A DNA stretch of 64,000 bases from Sulfuritalea sp. (GTDB lineage Bacteria > Pseudomonadota > Gammaproteobacteria > Burkholderiales > Rhodocyclaceae): assembly GCA_030680805.1 (NCBI GenBank), contig JAUXUK010000070.1:1-64000 (forward strand), read 5' to 3'. How positions within the stretch are numbered: the stretch's first letter is position 1; each line of letters starts with the position of its first letter. Positions 8,705 through 19,599 of the stretch are shown here, one piece after another. The translations under genes were made by a program, and so were the position numbers. The notes below the pieces were generated by a model that was given only the letters and a program-made list of their open reading frames with translations, was not told where the DNA came from and made no database searches.

Positions 8705-10780
8705 CTATGCGCTTCGATCGAAGTCGCTCACCCAGGCAGCGAAATCGGTGACCGGCATCGGTTTTGCTACCCGGTAGCCCTGCACCAGATCGCAGCCGAC
8801 GCTTCGCAGCCAGTCGACTTCCTCCGCGGTTTCAGCGCCTTCGGCAACCACGGACAGACCCAGTTCCCGACAAAGGAGAATGGTCGAGCGAACGATTGCG
8901 GCGTTCCTGTGATCGCTATCGACGCCGGTGACGAAGGCGCGGTCGATCTTCAGTTCATGCACCGGCAGGGTCTTGACGTAGGCCAGCGAGGCCTGTCCGG
9001 TTCCGTAGTCGTCAATCGACAGTTTCAGGCCGAGGGCGGCCAGTTCGTGCAGATGCTTGAGCGCAAGTTCCGGCTCGTCCATCAGCGCGCTCTCGGTGAT
9101 TTCCAGACAGAGCAGTTCCGGCGGTAGCGCGTACTGTTCGATCAGGCACTTGACCTGTTCAACCAGCGCATGACTCAGGAGGTCGTGGGTGGACAGGTTC
9201 ACCGATGTCACCACCGGCATGCCCGACTGTTGCCATTGCGCGGCGTGTTCGATGGCCTGCTTGAGTATCCATGGCGTGATTTCGCGGATGAAACCGGTTT
9301 GTTCCGCAAACGGAATGAAGCGCCCCGGCGGAATCATGCCTTTCTCCGGATGGCGCCAGCGGATCAGCGCTTCAGCGCCACTGATCCTGTTTTGCGCGAG
9401 ATTCAGTTTGGGCTGATACCAGGCGACGAATTCGCCCCGCGCCAGGGCCTCGCGCATCTCGCCGATCAATGACAATTCTTCGTGCGCCGGTTCGTCCCCC
9501 AGTTCGGAACCGAAGGCGAAACCGGAGTGCCGCCGTTTCGCCGCGTTCATGGCCAGATCGGCCCGTCGCATCAGGCTGGTGATGCTGGTCCCGTCCCGCG
9601 GGAAGCTGACAATGCCGATGCTGGCGTCGATGTCCAGACGCTGGCCATCGACGCTCATGGGTTCTCGCAGTGCCACAAGGATCTTCTGCGCAAATGCCTC
9701 GATCGTCGGCTTGTCGGCGGGGTTCAGCAGCAAGGCGAATTCATCACCCCACAGCCGGGCCACGACTTCCGAATCGCCCAGCGCGCCCTTCAGGCGCACC
9801 GCGATCTCGCGCAGCAACTGGTCGCCTACAGCGTGCCCCAGCGCCTTGTTGATCGGCGCAAAGCGGTCGATGCCGAGTATGAACAGAACACCGGCGCAAT
9901 CAACGCAGCGCGCCTCGAACAGTTCAAGCAGGCGCGTTCGATTGGGCAGGCCGGTCAGGGTATCCACGTAGGCCAGCCGCAGGATGCGTTCTTCGCGGCT
10001 GCCGATGCTGTCGCGCATGATGGCCAGCGAACGCAGCAGGGCGCCGATTTCGTCGCGCCGGCCCATCGGGACTTCCTTCCTGTAGTCGCCGCTGGCGATG
10101 GTTTCGGCCACGTCCACGGCTTCCTGCACGGGTACCACGATGCTGCGCGCGATGATCCAGGCCAGGACACTGCCGGTGAGGAAGGCGGCGGCCGCCAGCA
10201 GGATCACCAGCAGCCGGGCGCTGGCGGTGTCGCGGCGAAGCTGCTCGACTTCGGATTGAGTCATCATCTGGTGCTTGGTCACCAGGTTGCGCGTGGCATT
10301 CAGCAACGAAGCCAGCGCCACGCCGGTCTTGTCCTGGAAGTGCATGATGGCTGTTTGCGGACCGCTCAGCTCGACCAGTTCCACTGTTTCCTGAAATACA
10401 TCCGCATAGGTCTTGCCCAGCGCGAGTATCCGGTCAACTTCCGTCTGCACTGCCGGCACGGCCACATTGCGGCCGAGTTCGGTAATCGCCAGTTGGGCCG
10501 CCGCGTTATCAGCATCCATTTCCGCGTAGAGCGGAACACGCTTTTCCCGTTCCGGTGTCTGCAAAATCTTGAGCAGGCAAATGGCTGCTGCCTGGGCATG
10601 CTGATTGGCGCTTTGCGCGAGGAAGACGCGACGCACCTCGTCGTTGATCAGGATGTCGGTCTTGTCGGTCAGGGCCTGAAAGCGTTGCAGGGAAACGGCG
10701 GCAACGGCCAGCAGCAGGCAAAGCAGGACCGAAAACGACAGTATCAGCCGTGCACGAATGGAGAGCGAACCGAACATCAT
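8705..10780 (-). CDS. HAMP-GGDEF-EAL protein with degenerate GGDEF site
   Basis: A 691-residue membrane sensor. Order: membrane segment (about 8-30), periplasmic helical region of four-helix-bundle type, membrane segment (about 192-212), HAMP, GGDEF, EAL. The cyclase signature reads WGDEF in place of GGDEF (RLWGDEFALLL), so cyclase activity is doubtful. The phosphodiesterase domain looks intact: EALIRW, LEITESALM, IDDYGTGQAS, ELKIDRAFV and VVAEGAET supply the metal and catalytic residues. It therefore probably hydrolyses c-di-GMP, with the GGDEF part possibly acting as a GTP-sensing regulator. It lies 46 bases downstream of the DoxX gene of the bufferin operon on the same strand and could be read from it. 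Confidence 0.9.
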   Translation of the reverse strand: MMFGSLSIRARLILSFSVLLCLLLAVAAVSLQRFQALTDKTDILINDEVRRVFLAQSANQHAQAAAICLLKILQTPEREKRVPLYAEMDADNAAAQLAITELGRNVAVPAVQTEVDRILALGKTYADVFQETVELVELSGPQTAIMHFQDKTGVALASLLNATRNLVTKHQMMTQSEVEQLRRDTASARLLVILLAAAAFLTGSVLAWIIARSIVVPVQEAVDVAETIASGDYRKEVPMGRRDEIGALLRSLAIMRDSIGSREERILRLAYVDTLTGLPNRTRLLELFEARCVDCAGVLFILGIDRFAPINKALGHAVGDQLLREIAVRLKGALGDSEVVARLWGDEFALLLNPADKPTIEAFAQKILVALREPMSVDGQRLDIDASIGIVSFPRDGTSITSLMRRADLAMNAAKRRHSGFAFGSELGDEPAHEELSLIGEMREALARGEFVAWYQPKLNLAQNRISGAEALIRWRHPEKGMIPPGRFIPFAEQTGFIREITPWILKQAIEHAAQWQQSGMPVVTSVNLSTHDLLSHALVEQVKCLIEQYALPPELLCLEITESALMDEPELALKHLHELAALGLKLSIDDYGTGQASLAYVKTLPVHELKIDRAFVTGVDSDHRNAAIVRSTILLCRELGLSVVAEGAETAEEVDWLRSVGCDLVQGYRVAKPMPVTDFAAWVSDFDRSA

Positions 10781-10826
10781 GAGTCTCCGGGAATGATCCT
10801 GTTCATGCCCGGCAGAAGCAGGAGTT

Positions 10827-11312
10827 TCAGCCGTAGCGGCGGGAGATCAAATGATCCAGGGAGAGCACTCCCGGCCCCTTGACCATGAGGAAGATTAGCA
10901 CGACCGCCCACACGCCGTGGGTCGGATACGCGTCGGGATACACCAGCAACTGGATGGTCAGCGTCATCACCAACAGCGCCGCTGCTGAAAAGCGCGTTGC
11001 CAGGCCGATCAGGATCAGCAGCGGGAACAGATGCTCGGCAAACGCGGCCATTGGCGCCGCGAGCTCCGGCGGTATCAGGGGCAGCTTGTACTCGTCGCGA
11101 AACAGGTCAACCACCGAGTCGGACAGGCGCGGCATGCCGAGGGTGAATTCGCCGTTGACGATATCAATGGCAAATCCCTGCACCTTGGTCTGGCCGGACT
11201 TCCAGAAAATCGCCGCAATCGAAAACCGGCCCAGGAGGGCGATCAGGGAATCCGGAATGGCGCTCAGCAGGTCGATGCACTGGTCCAGCAGGTCTTTCAG
11301 TCGGGCGATCAT
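10827..11312 (-). CDS. DoxX family membrane protein of the bufferin operon (BufD/HvfD-like)
   Basis: A 161-residue protein with about four membrane segments and the DoxX pattern (LIALLGRFSIAAIFWKSG near the start, LFPLLILIGLATRFSAAAL in the middle). It overlaps the DUF2063 gene by ATGA. A DoxX protein in fourth place is typical of DUF2282/DUF692/DUF2063 operons (hvfABCD, bufABCD). Its job is unknown; a role in redox balance or in transport linked to the modified peptide has been suggested for such partners. Here the operon position is the main evidence, together with clear family features. Confidence 0.85.
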   Translation of the reverse strand: MIARLKDLLDQCIDLLSAIPDSLIALLGRFSIAAIFWKSGQTKVQGFAIDIVNGEFTLGMPRLSDSVVDLFRDEYKLPLIPPELAAPMAAFAEHLFPLLILIGLATRFSAAALLVMTLTIQLLVYPDAYPTHGVWAVVLIFLMVKGPGVLSLDHLISRRYG

Positions 11313-12094
11313 GGTTGTTGGCTTCCTGAAGTGATGATTCCGGTCAGCGCACCGACACGAATTAGCAGGCCCAGCGCGTCGGCCATGTCGAAGGCCGCGT
11401 CGGCCGCCGAGGCGAGGGCGACGGCAGGACCGAGTCCAAAACCCTGTTGCAGGTGCCGGATGAGTGTCGCCGTGCCGGTCGTGATGCGATAGATCTCGAC
11501 ATCCAGCCCGACGCGCAGCACAAGGGCGGATTCCGCCTCGGTGGTATCCACCGCAGACAGCGCAGCGTCGATGTCATCGCCCTGGTGCGCGGCCCATAGC
11601 GAGACGACGGCATACGCCGAAGCCAGGTGCCGCAGCGACGGGTGCAGCGCGAATCGGGCGGCGGGCAGGCGCTCGGGAGCCGACAGCAGGAGGGCAATTT
11701 CATCGGGCGACACGGGCGTTGCATCGGCGGCGTGACAGGCCCCGACGCGGAGCATTTCGAGGCGGGCGACGTCGGCCAGATAGGGCAATCCGGCGGCGGC
11801 GGGAAAGCTTTCAATGAAGGCGGCGAAGCCCCTTCCGTAGTGCGCCATGACAGGCGAGCGAGGCGGGTTGGCGCGGGCGAATACGGCCGCCATGCCGCGA
11901 AAAAATTCTTCGCCGACCAGTGCCTGCGTCACCGGATAGGTATCGGCCAGCGCATCGATCAGCGACACCATGACATTGTTGCGGTAGACGGCGAAGCGGC
12001 GGGCGGGGTCCGACCGGTTCCAGGCCGTCAGCCCGGGCGGGCAGGTCTGTTGCGCCGCCAGCAGGCTGTCGGCAAAGAGTTGATGGCTGCTCAT
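11309..12094 (-). CDS. bufC: DUF2063 protein, MNIO partner (BufC/HvfC-like)
   Basis: A 261-residue protein starting [12 protein letters not shown] and containing the DUF2063 hallmarks [22 protein letters not shown] and [11 protein letters not shown] (quoted in part). The start at 12094 overlaps the stop of the DUF692 gene as ATGA, which supports it over an upstream in-frame codon at 12109. DUF2063 proteins form complexes with DUF692 multinuclear non-haem iron oxygenases (MNIOs) and help recognise the precursor peptide. Its own stop overlaps the DoxX start by ATGA. The four genes are therefore translationally coupled. Confidence 0.88.
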   Translation of the reverse strand: MSSHQLFADSLLAAQQTCPPGLTAWNRSDPARRFAVYRNNVMVSLIDALADTYPVTQALVGEEFFRGMAAVFARANPPRSPVMAHYGRGFAAFIESFPAAAGLPYLADVARLEMLRVGACHAADATPVSPDEIALLLSAPERLPAARFALHPSLRHLASAYAVVSLWAAHQGDDIDAALSAVDTTEAESALVLRVGLDVEIYRITTGTATLIRHLQQGFGLGPAVALASAADAAFDMADALGLLIRVGALTGIITSGSQQP

Positions 12095-12987
12095 GCAAGA
12101 GCCTCGCACGGACGATCCGCTGCCACTTTGGCCATGATCGCCTCGGCCTGATGTGCCTCGGCCAGCAGCACCGGAAATGACGGGATGTCGTTGTCGCGCT
12201 CGATCAGGGTCGGCGTCGGTCCCAGACGCTCCAGCGCGAAGGCATACAGATCCCAGACTGCTTGCGCCACCGGAGCGCCGTGGCTGTCGATCAGCAGAGG
12301 ATCGCCGGCGGCATCGATGTCGCGGGCGAAGCCGGCCAGGTGGATCTGGCCCACCGCATCCAGCGGCAGCGCCTCGATATAGGCACGGGGATCGCGGTGA
12401 TGATTGACGCAGGCGACATACACGTTGTTCACGTCGAGCAGCAGGCCGCAGCCGGTCTGCTTGACGACTGCGGCAATGAACTCTGTTTCCGACAGCGTCG
12501 ACGAGGCGAACTCAAGATAGGTCGCCGGGTTCTCCAGCAGCATGCGTCGCTTGAGCCTGCTTTGCACCTGATCGACATGCGCGCAGACGCGGGTCAGGGT
12601 GTCGGCGTCATAGGGCACGGGCAACAGGTCGTTCAGAAACACGCTGCCGTGGCTGGCCCAGGCCAGGTGTTCGGAGAAAGATTCGGGTTGGTAGCGGTCG
12701 AGCAGCCGGGCGAGACGATTCAGATGTTCCTTGTCCAGCGCGGACTCGCTGCCGATCGACAGGCCCACGCCGTGGATCGACAAGCTGTAGTTCTCACGGA
12801 TGCGGCTCAGGTAGTGATGGAAGGGGCCACCGTCCACCATGTAATTTTCGGCATGAACCTCGAAGAATCCCAGGTCGGGTGCGGATGCAAGGATCTCCCG
12901 AAAATGTTCGGGCTTGAGGCCGACGCCACCCCGGGCGGGCAATCCCGGGGTGGGGTGGGAGTCGGCAGCCACTGGCTTGAAGGCCAC
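12091..12987 (-). CDS. bufB: DUF692 multinuclear non-haem iron oxygenase (BufB/HvfB-like)
   Basis: A 298-residue TIM-barrel enzyme of the DUF692 (MNIO) family. Iron ligand motifs are visible in order: [58 protein letters not shown] and LIERDNDIP. MNIOs use iron centres and oxygen to rearrange cysteines in ribosomal peptides, for example to thiooxazole or oxazolone-thioamide groups. The likely substrate is the four-cysteine peptide encoded 33 bases upstream. The start codon at 12987 is GTG; no in-frame ATG lies nearby. The residues before GVGLKPEHF may not all belong to the real protein. Confidence 0.9.
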   Translation of the reverse strand: MAFKPVAADSHPTPGLPARGGVGLKPEHFREILASAPDLGFFEVHAENYMVDGGPFHHYLSRIRENYSLSIHGVGLSIGSESALDKEHLNRLARLLDRYQPESFSEHLAWASHGSVFLNDLLPVPYDADTLTRVCAHVDQVQSRLKRRMLLENPATYLEFASSTLSETEFIAAVVKQTGCGLLLDVNNVYVACVNHHRDPRAYIEALPLDAVGQIHLAGFARDIDAAGDPLLIDSHGAPVAQAVWDLYAFALERLGPTPTLIERDNDIPSFPVLLAEAHQAEAIMAKVAADRPCEALA

Positions 12988-13020
12988 GGCAATCTCGTCG
13001 CAATGAATTGCGTCAGGCGA

Positions 13021-13341
13021 TCAGGCCTTCTTTTCCTTGAACTCGGCGAGTTGGCCCTTGCCGCTGGCCGAGGTCGGCGAAGCAGTCTTTTCGCAGGTAC
13101 CCTTGGGCACGTACGACCAGGCATTGCCCTGATAGTCCATCTTCGAGGTACCGGCACAGGAAGTACCGGCGCCTGCCTTGCAATCATTCTTGCCCTTCAT
13201 CGCCACGCCGTAGCATTTTTCCTTTTCCGTCTCCGCTTTCATTGCTCCACCGTGAGAGGCGGCTGAGACAGGGGCAGCGGCGATGCTCATGGCGGCGCCA
13301 AAGGCGACGGCGAGGGAAGCGGCGGTCATTGTCTTGTTCAT
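13021..13341 (-). CDS. bufA: bufferin-type RiPP precursor (DUF2282)
   Basis: A 106-residue exported precursor with signal peptide (residues 1 to about 28, ending APVSAAS). The DUF2282 core follows with four cysteines at 43, 54, 62 and 83, in EKCYGV, KNDCKAG, SCAGTSK and KGTCEK. The family includes bufferins, copper-binding peptides modified by a DUF692 enzyme and exported to the periplasm, and HvfA-type peptides. The two middle cysteines are the expected modification sites by analogy. A strong AAGGAG precedes ATG 13341. It heads the operon bufA-bufB-bufC-doxX. Upstream is an inverted repeat at 13422-13440 that may matter for control or for ending prfC transcription. Confidence 0.9.
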   Translation of the reverse strand: MNKTMTAASLAVAFGAAMSIAAAPVSAASHGGAMKAETEKEKCYGVAMKGKNDCKAGAGTSCAGTSKMDYQGNAWSYVPKGTCEKTASPTSASGKGQLAEFKEKKA

Positions 13342-13421
13342 GGTCTATCTCCTTGATCTATTGGGGTAAGGGGTGCAGCATCGCCGGCATGCGGAATCGC
13401 AATCTTGCCTGCTGCAGAGGT

Positions 13422-13440
13422 AGTCGGACGGGGTCCGAGT
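13422..13440. promoter_or_regulatory. inverted repeat between prfC and bufA
   Basis: AGTCGGAC (13422-13429) and GTCCGAGT (13433-13440) are inverted copies with one mismatch and a GGG centre. It lies 80-100 bases before the bufA start and 25 bases after the prfC stop. No T-run follows on either strand, so an operator or RNA hairpin is as likely as a terminator. Confidence 0.4.
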
Positions 13441-13464
13441 TCCTTACACAATAATAGTTCAAGC

Positions 13465-15039
<1,575 letters not shown>

Positions 15040-15131
15040 GGTGGCAGGGAGATTGATGCGAAGGGCCGCGATTATACGGTGCCGGCAAAAACTCGGCGCT
15101 CGCGATACGGCGACAGGCGTCGCCGTTTGTA

Positions 15132-15533
15132 TCAGCTAACCGTTTGCGCGACGCCAGTTTGCGACAAGGAGGCGGAAAATACGCCCGGACGATGAGGCTT
15201 CTCGCCAGCCAGCACCCAGTCGGCGTCAAGCGAGCGGATCGGTATGTCGATGTCGGCGGGAATGCGCCCGGACACCTGCAAGGCCAGATAGCGGCCGCAA
15301 CTGACACGCAGGAAGGAACTGAAGTTGGTGCAGTCGCCGCCGGCTTCAGCCAGTTCGTCGTAGAGGCGGGTAATCAACTGCGCCACGCTGAGACCGTCGC
15401 GCGCGCCGATTTCCTCCAGCACCTGCCAGAACAGGTTCTCCAGGCGGATGCTGGTAGCGACGCCGGAGAGTCGCAGGGAGCGCGAACGGCAGCGATACAG
15501 TTCAGGGTCGGCGCTGATGAAAATCTTGCACAT
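15132..15533 (-). CDS. ribbon-helix-helix domain protein
   Basis: A 133-residue protein with [20 protein letters not shown] at the N-terminus, then [17 protein letters not shown]-like residues matching the ribbon-helix-helix fold of the RHH_4 type (TSIRLE strand, two helices). The ATG at 15533 has AGGAG eight bases upstream; an in-frame GTG just before it is less likely. Proteins of this family are usually small DNA-binding regulators, often standing alone. It lies between the DJ-1 gene and prfC on the same strand. Its targets are unknown. Confidence 0.8.
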   Translation of the reverse strand: MCKIFISADPELYRCRSRSLRLSGVATSIRLENLFWQVLEEIGARDGLSVAQLITRLYDELAEAGGDCTNFSSFLRVSCGRYLALQVSGRIPADIDIPIRSLDADWVLAGEKPHRPGVFSASLSQTGVAQTVS

Positions 15534-15607
15534 CACCTTTTCTCCTCGGCACGGTCAGCCGGGATGCGGACGCATCCCGGCCGTGCAATGTAGCACCGCT
15601 TGCCGGA

Positions 15608-16189
15608 TCAAAGCTCGATGCGGGTGCCGAGCAACTTGAGGAACTGGCTGATCCAGGCCGGATGTGCCGGCCAGGCCGGGGCCGTGACCAGATTGCCGTC
15701 GGTGACGGCGGCGTCGATGGCGATCTCGGCGAATTTGCCCTGGGCCAGTACCACTTCGGCACTGCAGGCCGGGTAGGCGGAGCAGCTGCGGCCCTTGAGC
15801 ACGCCCGCGGCCGCGAGAATCTGTGCACCGTGGCAGATCGCGGCCACCGGTTTGTTGGCGCTGAAGAAGTGGCGGACGATGTCGAGTACCACGGGATTCA
15901 GGCGCAGGTATTCCGGCGCACGGCCGCCGGGGATCACCAGCGCGTCGTAGTTCTCGGCCTTGACGTCGGCGAAACTCGTGTTCAGCGCAAAGTTGTGGCC
16001 ACGCTTTTCCGAATAGGTCTGTTGTCCCTCGAAATCGTGAATCGCCGTGGCGACGCTGTCGCCGGCTTTCTTGTCGGGGCAGGCCGCATGCACGATGTGC
16101 CCAACCGCCAGCAGGGCCTGGAAGGGCACCATCACTTCATAATCCTCGACGTAATCGCCGACCAGCATGAGTATCTTCTTGGCTGCCAT
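15608..16189 (-). CDS. DJ-1/PfpI family protein
   Basis: A 193-residue protein with the DJ-1/PfpI fold. The nucleophile elbow is [10 protein letters not shown] with the reactive cysteine, and the acidic partner lies in DYVEDYE near the N-terminus. Family members include deglycases, chaperones and amidases. A strong AAGGAGAGA precedes ATG 16189; an in-frame codon at 16240 would add a cysteine-rich tail unlike the family. It is divergent from the large CHASE-GGDEF-EAL gene. The precise reaction cannot be assigned. Confidence 0.88.
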   Translation of the reverse strand: MAAKKILMLVGDYVEDYEVMVPFQALLAVGHIVHAACPDKKAGDSVATAIHDFEGQQTYSEKRGHNFALNTSFADVKAENYDALVIPGGRAPEYLRLNPVVLDIVRHFFSANKPVAAICHGAQILAAAGVLKGRSCSAYPACSAEVVLAQGKFAEIAIDAAVTDGNLVTAPAWPAHPAWISQFLKLLGTRIEL

Positions 16190-16370
16190 GTCTCTCTCCT
16201 TGGGTTGGGGCAGGCACGCACATGCATGTCCGCAGCGCATTGTTCCTGCATAAGACCGGGAGCGGGTAGTAGCCGGTTAACGCGCCAGGCGGGGCACATC
16301 AGCACGCAATGACCATGTTCTCCGAGGGGGGGTGTAGTATTACCCAACATGCCTATCATGACGCTTCTCA

Positions 16371-19300
16371 ATGCCGCACGATCTGGCTGCCGACGGCACT
16401 AAGCCAGCAAAGCCATCCCGCTTGGGGCTTTGGCCTGCGTGGGTTGCGCTCGCCTGCTCGCTGGCGTTGACCGCGGTTGTCTGGCGCTATACCCAGCAGG
16501 ATATCGAGCGTCAGTTGCGCCTTGAGTTCGAAGCCGAGGTCACCCAGGCGCGGGCCGACCTCGACAGCCGAATCGGTGCCTATACCCAGACCCTGCGGGG
16601 GGCTGCCGCGCTGTTTGCCGCGAGCGACACGGTTACGCGCAAGGATTGGCGGGATTATGTGGCCGGCCTGAAACTGGAAACCAACTATCCGGGAATCCAG
16701 GCGGTGATCTTTGCCCGTTCAGTTGCCGAGGCCGAACTCGGTGCGCTGGTTGAGACAATGCGCAGTAGCGGATTGCCGGATTTTGCGGCGCACCCGCCGG
16801 GGCGCCGCGAGCATTACGTGGTGAATGTCTACGCCGAGCCCCATACCGTGCTCAACGGCAAGACTGTCGGCCATGACATGTGGCAGGACGCGGATAACCG
16901 CGAGACGATGCAGCGCGCACGCAGCGCCGGCGAACCGATGATCACGGGCCGCGTCACGCTGCTGATCGACGATCAGAATCCGGTGCCTGCGTTCATCATG
17001 TATCTGCCAGTAATGGCCGGGTCGGGGAAGCATGTTTTCGGCTACGTGCTGAGTCCCGTCCGCATGCCGACGTTGATGGCGGACCTCCTCAAGCGCAACC
17101 CGCGCGGCATCTCGTTGAGCATCCACGATGGCACTGCGACCCACGCGGAGAACCTGCTCTATACCAGCGATCCGGAACCAACTGGCGCGGTGCCTCGACT
17201 CGGTTCCAGCGAGATTGTGAAAGTGGGAGGGCGGCAGTGGACCCTGACCCATGCCAGCCGGCCCGAACTTGAAGCGCGCGGCGACACGTCGCGTCCGACG
17301 CAGGTCCTGGTGGGAGGTCTGCTTGCCAGCGCACTGCTGTTCAGCATTGCCTGGTCACTCGCCACCAATCGCGACCGCGCCCTGCGCCTGGCCGGCAGGA
17401 TGACGGCTTCATTGCGCGAGAGTGAAGAGCAGTTTCGGGTCCTGGTCGAGCAGGCGCCCGATGCCATTGTGGTGTTCGACGTGGATCTGGGCCGTTTCGT
17501 CGAGGCCAATTCCCAGGCCGAACAGTTGTTCGGTTGCTCCCGCAAGGAACTGCTGGCGGCCGGGCCCGAGCGATTCCTTCCGTCCGGCCTGTTCAATGGA
17601 AAATCCGCGGCGGAAAATTTGAAGGAAATGCTGGAACGCGTGCTGGCAGGCGATCAGGTCGTGATTGATGCCTCGATTCTCAACAGTCGGGGTGAGGCCT
17701 TGTACTGCGAGGCGCGCATGGTGAGATTGCCTTCCACCGAGCGCCGGCTGGTGCGCGGCAGTTTCGTCGATATCACCGCGCGTCGGCTGGCGGAGAAGGC
17801 GCGGGCTCAGGAACAGGCGATGCAGCGGCACAGTGAGGAACGGATCCGGCTGCTGCTGAATTCAACCGGCGAGGCGATCTACGGCATCGATCGGGAGGGC
17901 CGTTGCACGTTTTGCAATCCGGCGGGCGTGCGCATGCTGGGATGGGAGGATGAGCGGAACCTCCTTGGCCAAGAAATGCACACGAAGACTCACTACCAGA
18001 AGCCCGATGGTTCCCCCTATCCCGCCGATGAGTGTCCGATCTATAAAGTGCTCGAAAGCGGCGAGGATGTATGGGTGGAGGACGAAATCTTCTTCCGCGC
18101 GGATGGTTCGGGATTTCCCGTGCGTTATGGAGCACACCCGCTGCGGCGCGATGAGCAGATTGTCGGCGTCGTGGTGACCTTTACCGACATAACCCAGCGC
18201 AAGGCGGCGGAGAGCGAGATCAGGAATCTGGCGTTCTATGATCCGCTGACGCGCCTGCCCAATCGGCGACTGATGCTCGATCGTCTGCGCCAAGCGCTGA
18301 CCAGCAGCACGCGACATGGACTGCATGGCGCCCTGATGCTGTTTGACCTGGATGATTTCAAGACGCTGAACGACACGCTGGGACACGACGTCGGCGACCA
18401 GTTCCTGGTGGAAGTCGCCAGGCGCATGGAATCCTGCATACGAGAAGGCGATACGGCAGCCCGGCTCGGCGGTGACGAATTCGTCGTGATCCTCGAGGAC
18501 CTTGATGCGGAAGCAGTGGCCGGCATGCAGGCCGAGATCGTGGCGGTCAAGATACAGGCAGCCCTGAGCCAGCTCTTCACCCTTGAGATGTCCTTCGGCG
18601 ACGACCGGGACACGCGCAGCTATCACTGCACTTCGAGTATCGGTATCACATTGTTTCGCGATCAGTCGCTATCGGCCGACGAGTTGCTCAAGCGTGCCGA
18701 TACGGCGATGTACCAGGCCAAGGCGGCCGGCCGCAACACGTTGCGCTTCTTCGATCCCGACATGCAAGCCGTGGTGGCCGCGCGCGCAGCGATGAATTCC
18801 GACCTGCGCTTCGCGATACGCGAGCGACAGTTCCTGCTGCACTATCAGTCCCAGGTGGATCGGACTGGCCGTGCGACCGGTGTCGAGGCGCTGGTGCGCT
18901 GGCAGCATCCGCGGCGCGGCATGGTGTCCCCCGGCGAGTTCATCCCGCTGGCAGAGGACAACGGACTGATCCTGCCGCTGGGTCGCTGGGTGCTGGAAAC
19001 CGCCTGCCAGCAGCTGGCGCTGTGGGGGCAACAGAAGGAGTCGTCGCATCTGACGATGGCGGTCAATGTCAGCGGCCGCGAATTCCGCCAGAAATACTTT
19101 GTCGACGAGGTACTCGCGGTCATCCGGGACACCGGCGCAAATTCGGCGCGACTCAAGCTGGAGCTGACCGAGAGCCTGCTGCTGCACGACGTGGAAGACA
19201 CGATCGCCAAGATGGCGGCGCTGCGTGGAGAGGGTGTCAGCTTCTCGCTTGATGATTTCGGCACCGGCTACTCATCGCTTTCCTACCTGAAGCGCCTGCC

Positions 19301-19550
19301 TCTGGGCCAGCTCAAGATCGACCAATCGTTTGTGCGCGACGTGCTTGGCGACACCAACGATGCAGCGATCGTGCGCACCATCATTGCGCTCGGACAGAGC
19401 CTGGGACTGGCGGTGATCGCCGAGGGAGTCGAGACCGAGGATCAGCGCGAGTTTCTGGCCGGGCAGGGATGTGATGCCTATCAGGGCTACCTGTTCGGCC
19501 GGCCGGGAACGGTGGACGACATACTGAGAGGCCGCAAGGCGGACGACTGA
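16371..19550 (+). CDS. CHASE-PAS-PAS-GGDEF-EAL bifunctional c-di-GMP protein
   Basis: A 1059-residue membrane sensor. Order: membrane segment (about 20-40), periplasmic CHASE domain (DLDSRIGAYTQTLRGAA, YPGIQAVIFAR), membrane segment (about 310-328), PAS (from about 353), PAS (from about 488), GGDEF (from about 619) and EAL (from about 816). Both enzyme sites look intact: LGGDEFVVILED with an inhibitory I-site REGD five residues upstream, and EALVRW, LELTESLL, SLDDFGTGYS and VIAEGVET. It may make and break c-di-GMP depending on the CHASE ligand. No strong ribosome site is visible before ATG 16371. It ends 49 bases before the next gene start and may be co-transcribed with the six-gene cluster that follows. 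Confidence 0.92.
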   Translation: MPHDLAADGTKPAKPSRLGLWPAWVALACSLALTAVVWRYTQQDIERQLRLEFEAEVTQARADLDSRIGAYTQTLRGAAALFAASDTVTRKDWRDYVAGLKLETNYPGIQAVIFARSVAEAELGALVETMRSSGLPDFAAHPPGRREHYVVNVYAEPHTVLNGKTVGHDMWQDADNRETMQRARSAGEPMITGRVTLLIDDQNPVPAFIMYLPVMAGSGKHVFGYVLSPVRMPTLMADLLKRNPRGISLSIHDGTATHAENLLYTSDPEPTGAVPRLGSSEIVKVGGRQWTLTHASRPELEARGDTSRPTQVLVGGLLASALLFSIAWSLATNRDRALRLAGRMTASLRESEEQFRVLVEQAPDAIVVFDVDLGRFVEANSQAEQLFGCSRKELLAAGPERFLPSGLFNGKSAAENLKEMLERVLAGDQVVIDASILNSRGEALYCEARMVRLPSTERRLVRGSFVDITARRLAEKARAQEQAMQRHSEERIRLLLNSTGEAIYGIDREGRCTFCNPAGVRMLGWEDERNLLGQEMHTKTHYQKPDGSPYPADECPIYKVLESGEDVWVEDEIFFRADGSGFPVRYGAHPLRRDEQIVGVVVTFTDITQRKAAESEIRNLAFYDPLTRLPNRRLMLDRLRQALTSSTRHGLHGALMLFDLDDFKTLNDTLGHDVGDQFLVEVARRMESCIREGDTAARLGGDEFVVILEDLDAEAVAGMQAEIVAVKIQAALSQLFTLEMSFGDDRDTRSYHCTSSIGITLFRDQSLSADELLKRADTAMYQAKAAGRNTLRFFDPDMQAVVAARAAMNSDLRFAIRERQFLLHYQSQVDRTGRATGVEALVRWQHPRRGMVSPGEFIPLAEDNGLILPLGRWVLETACQQLALWGQQKESSHLTMAVNVSGREFRQKYFVDEVLAVIRDTGANSARLKLELTESLLLHDVEDTIAKMAALRGEGVSFSLDDFGTGYSSLSYLKRLPLGQLKIDQSFVRDVLGDTNDAAIVRTIIALGQSLGLAVIAEGVETEDQREFLAGQGCDAYQGYLFGRPGTVDDILRGRKADD

Positions 19551-19599
19551 GCGAAGCATTGTGGATGCGCTCCGGAGCATGATCGTCGACCGCCTGCAA

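Noticed and set aside
9482-10882. A 466-codon open frame antisense to the GGDEF/EAL gene
   Set aside because: Shadow of a clear gene, with no ribosome site or domain.
16190-16370. A clear promoter between the DJ-1 gene and the CHASE gene
   Set aside because: The divergent region must hold promoters, but no pair of boxes stood out enough to place.
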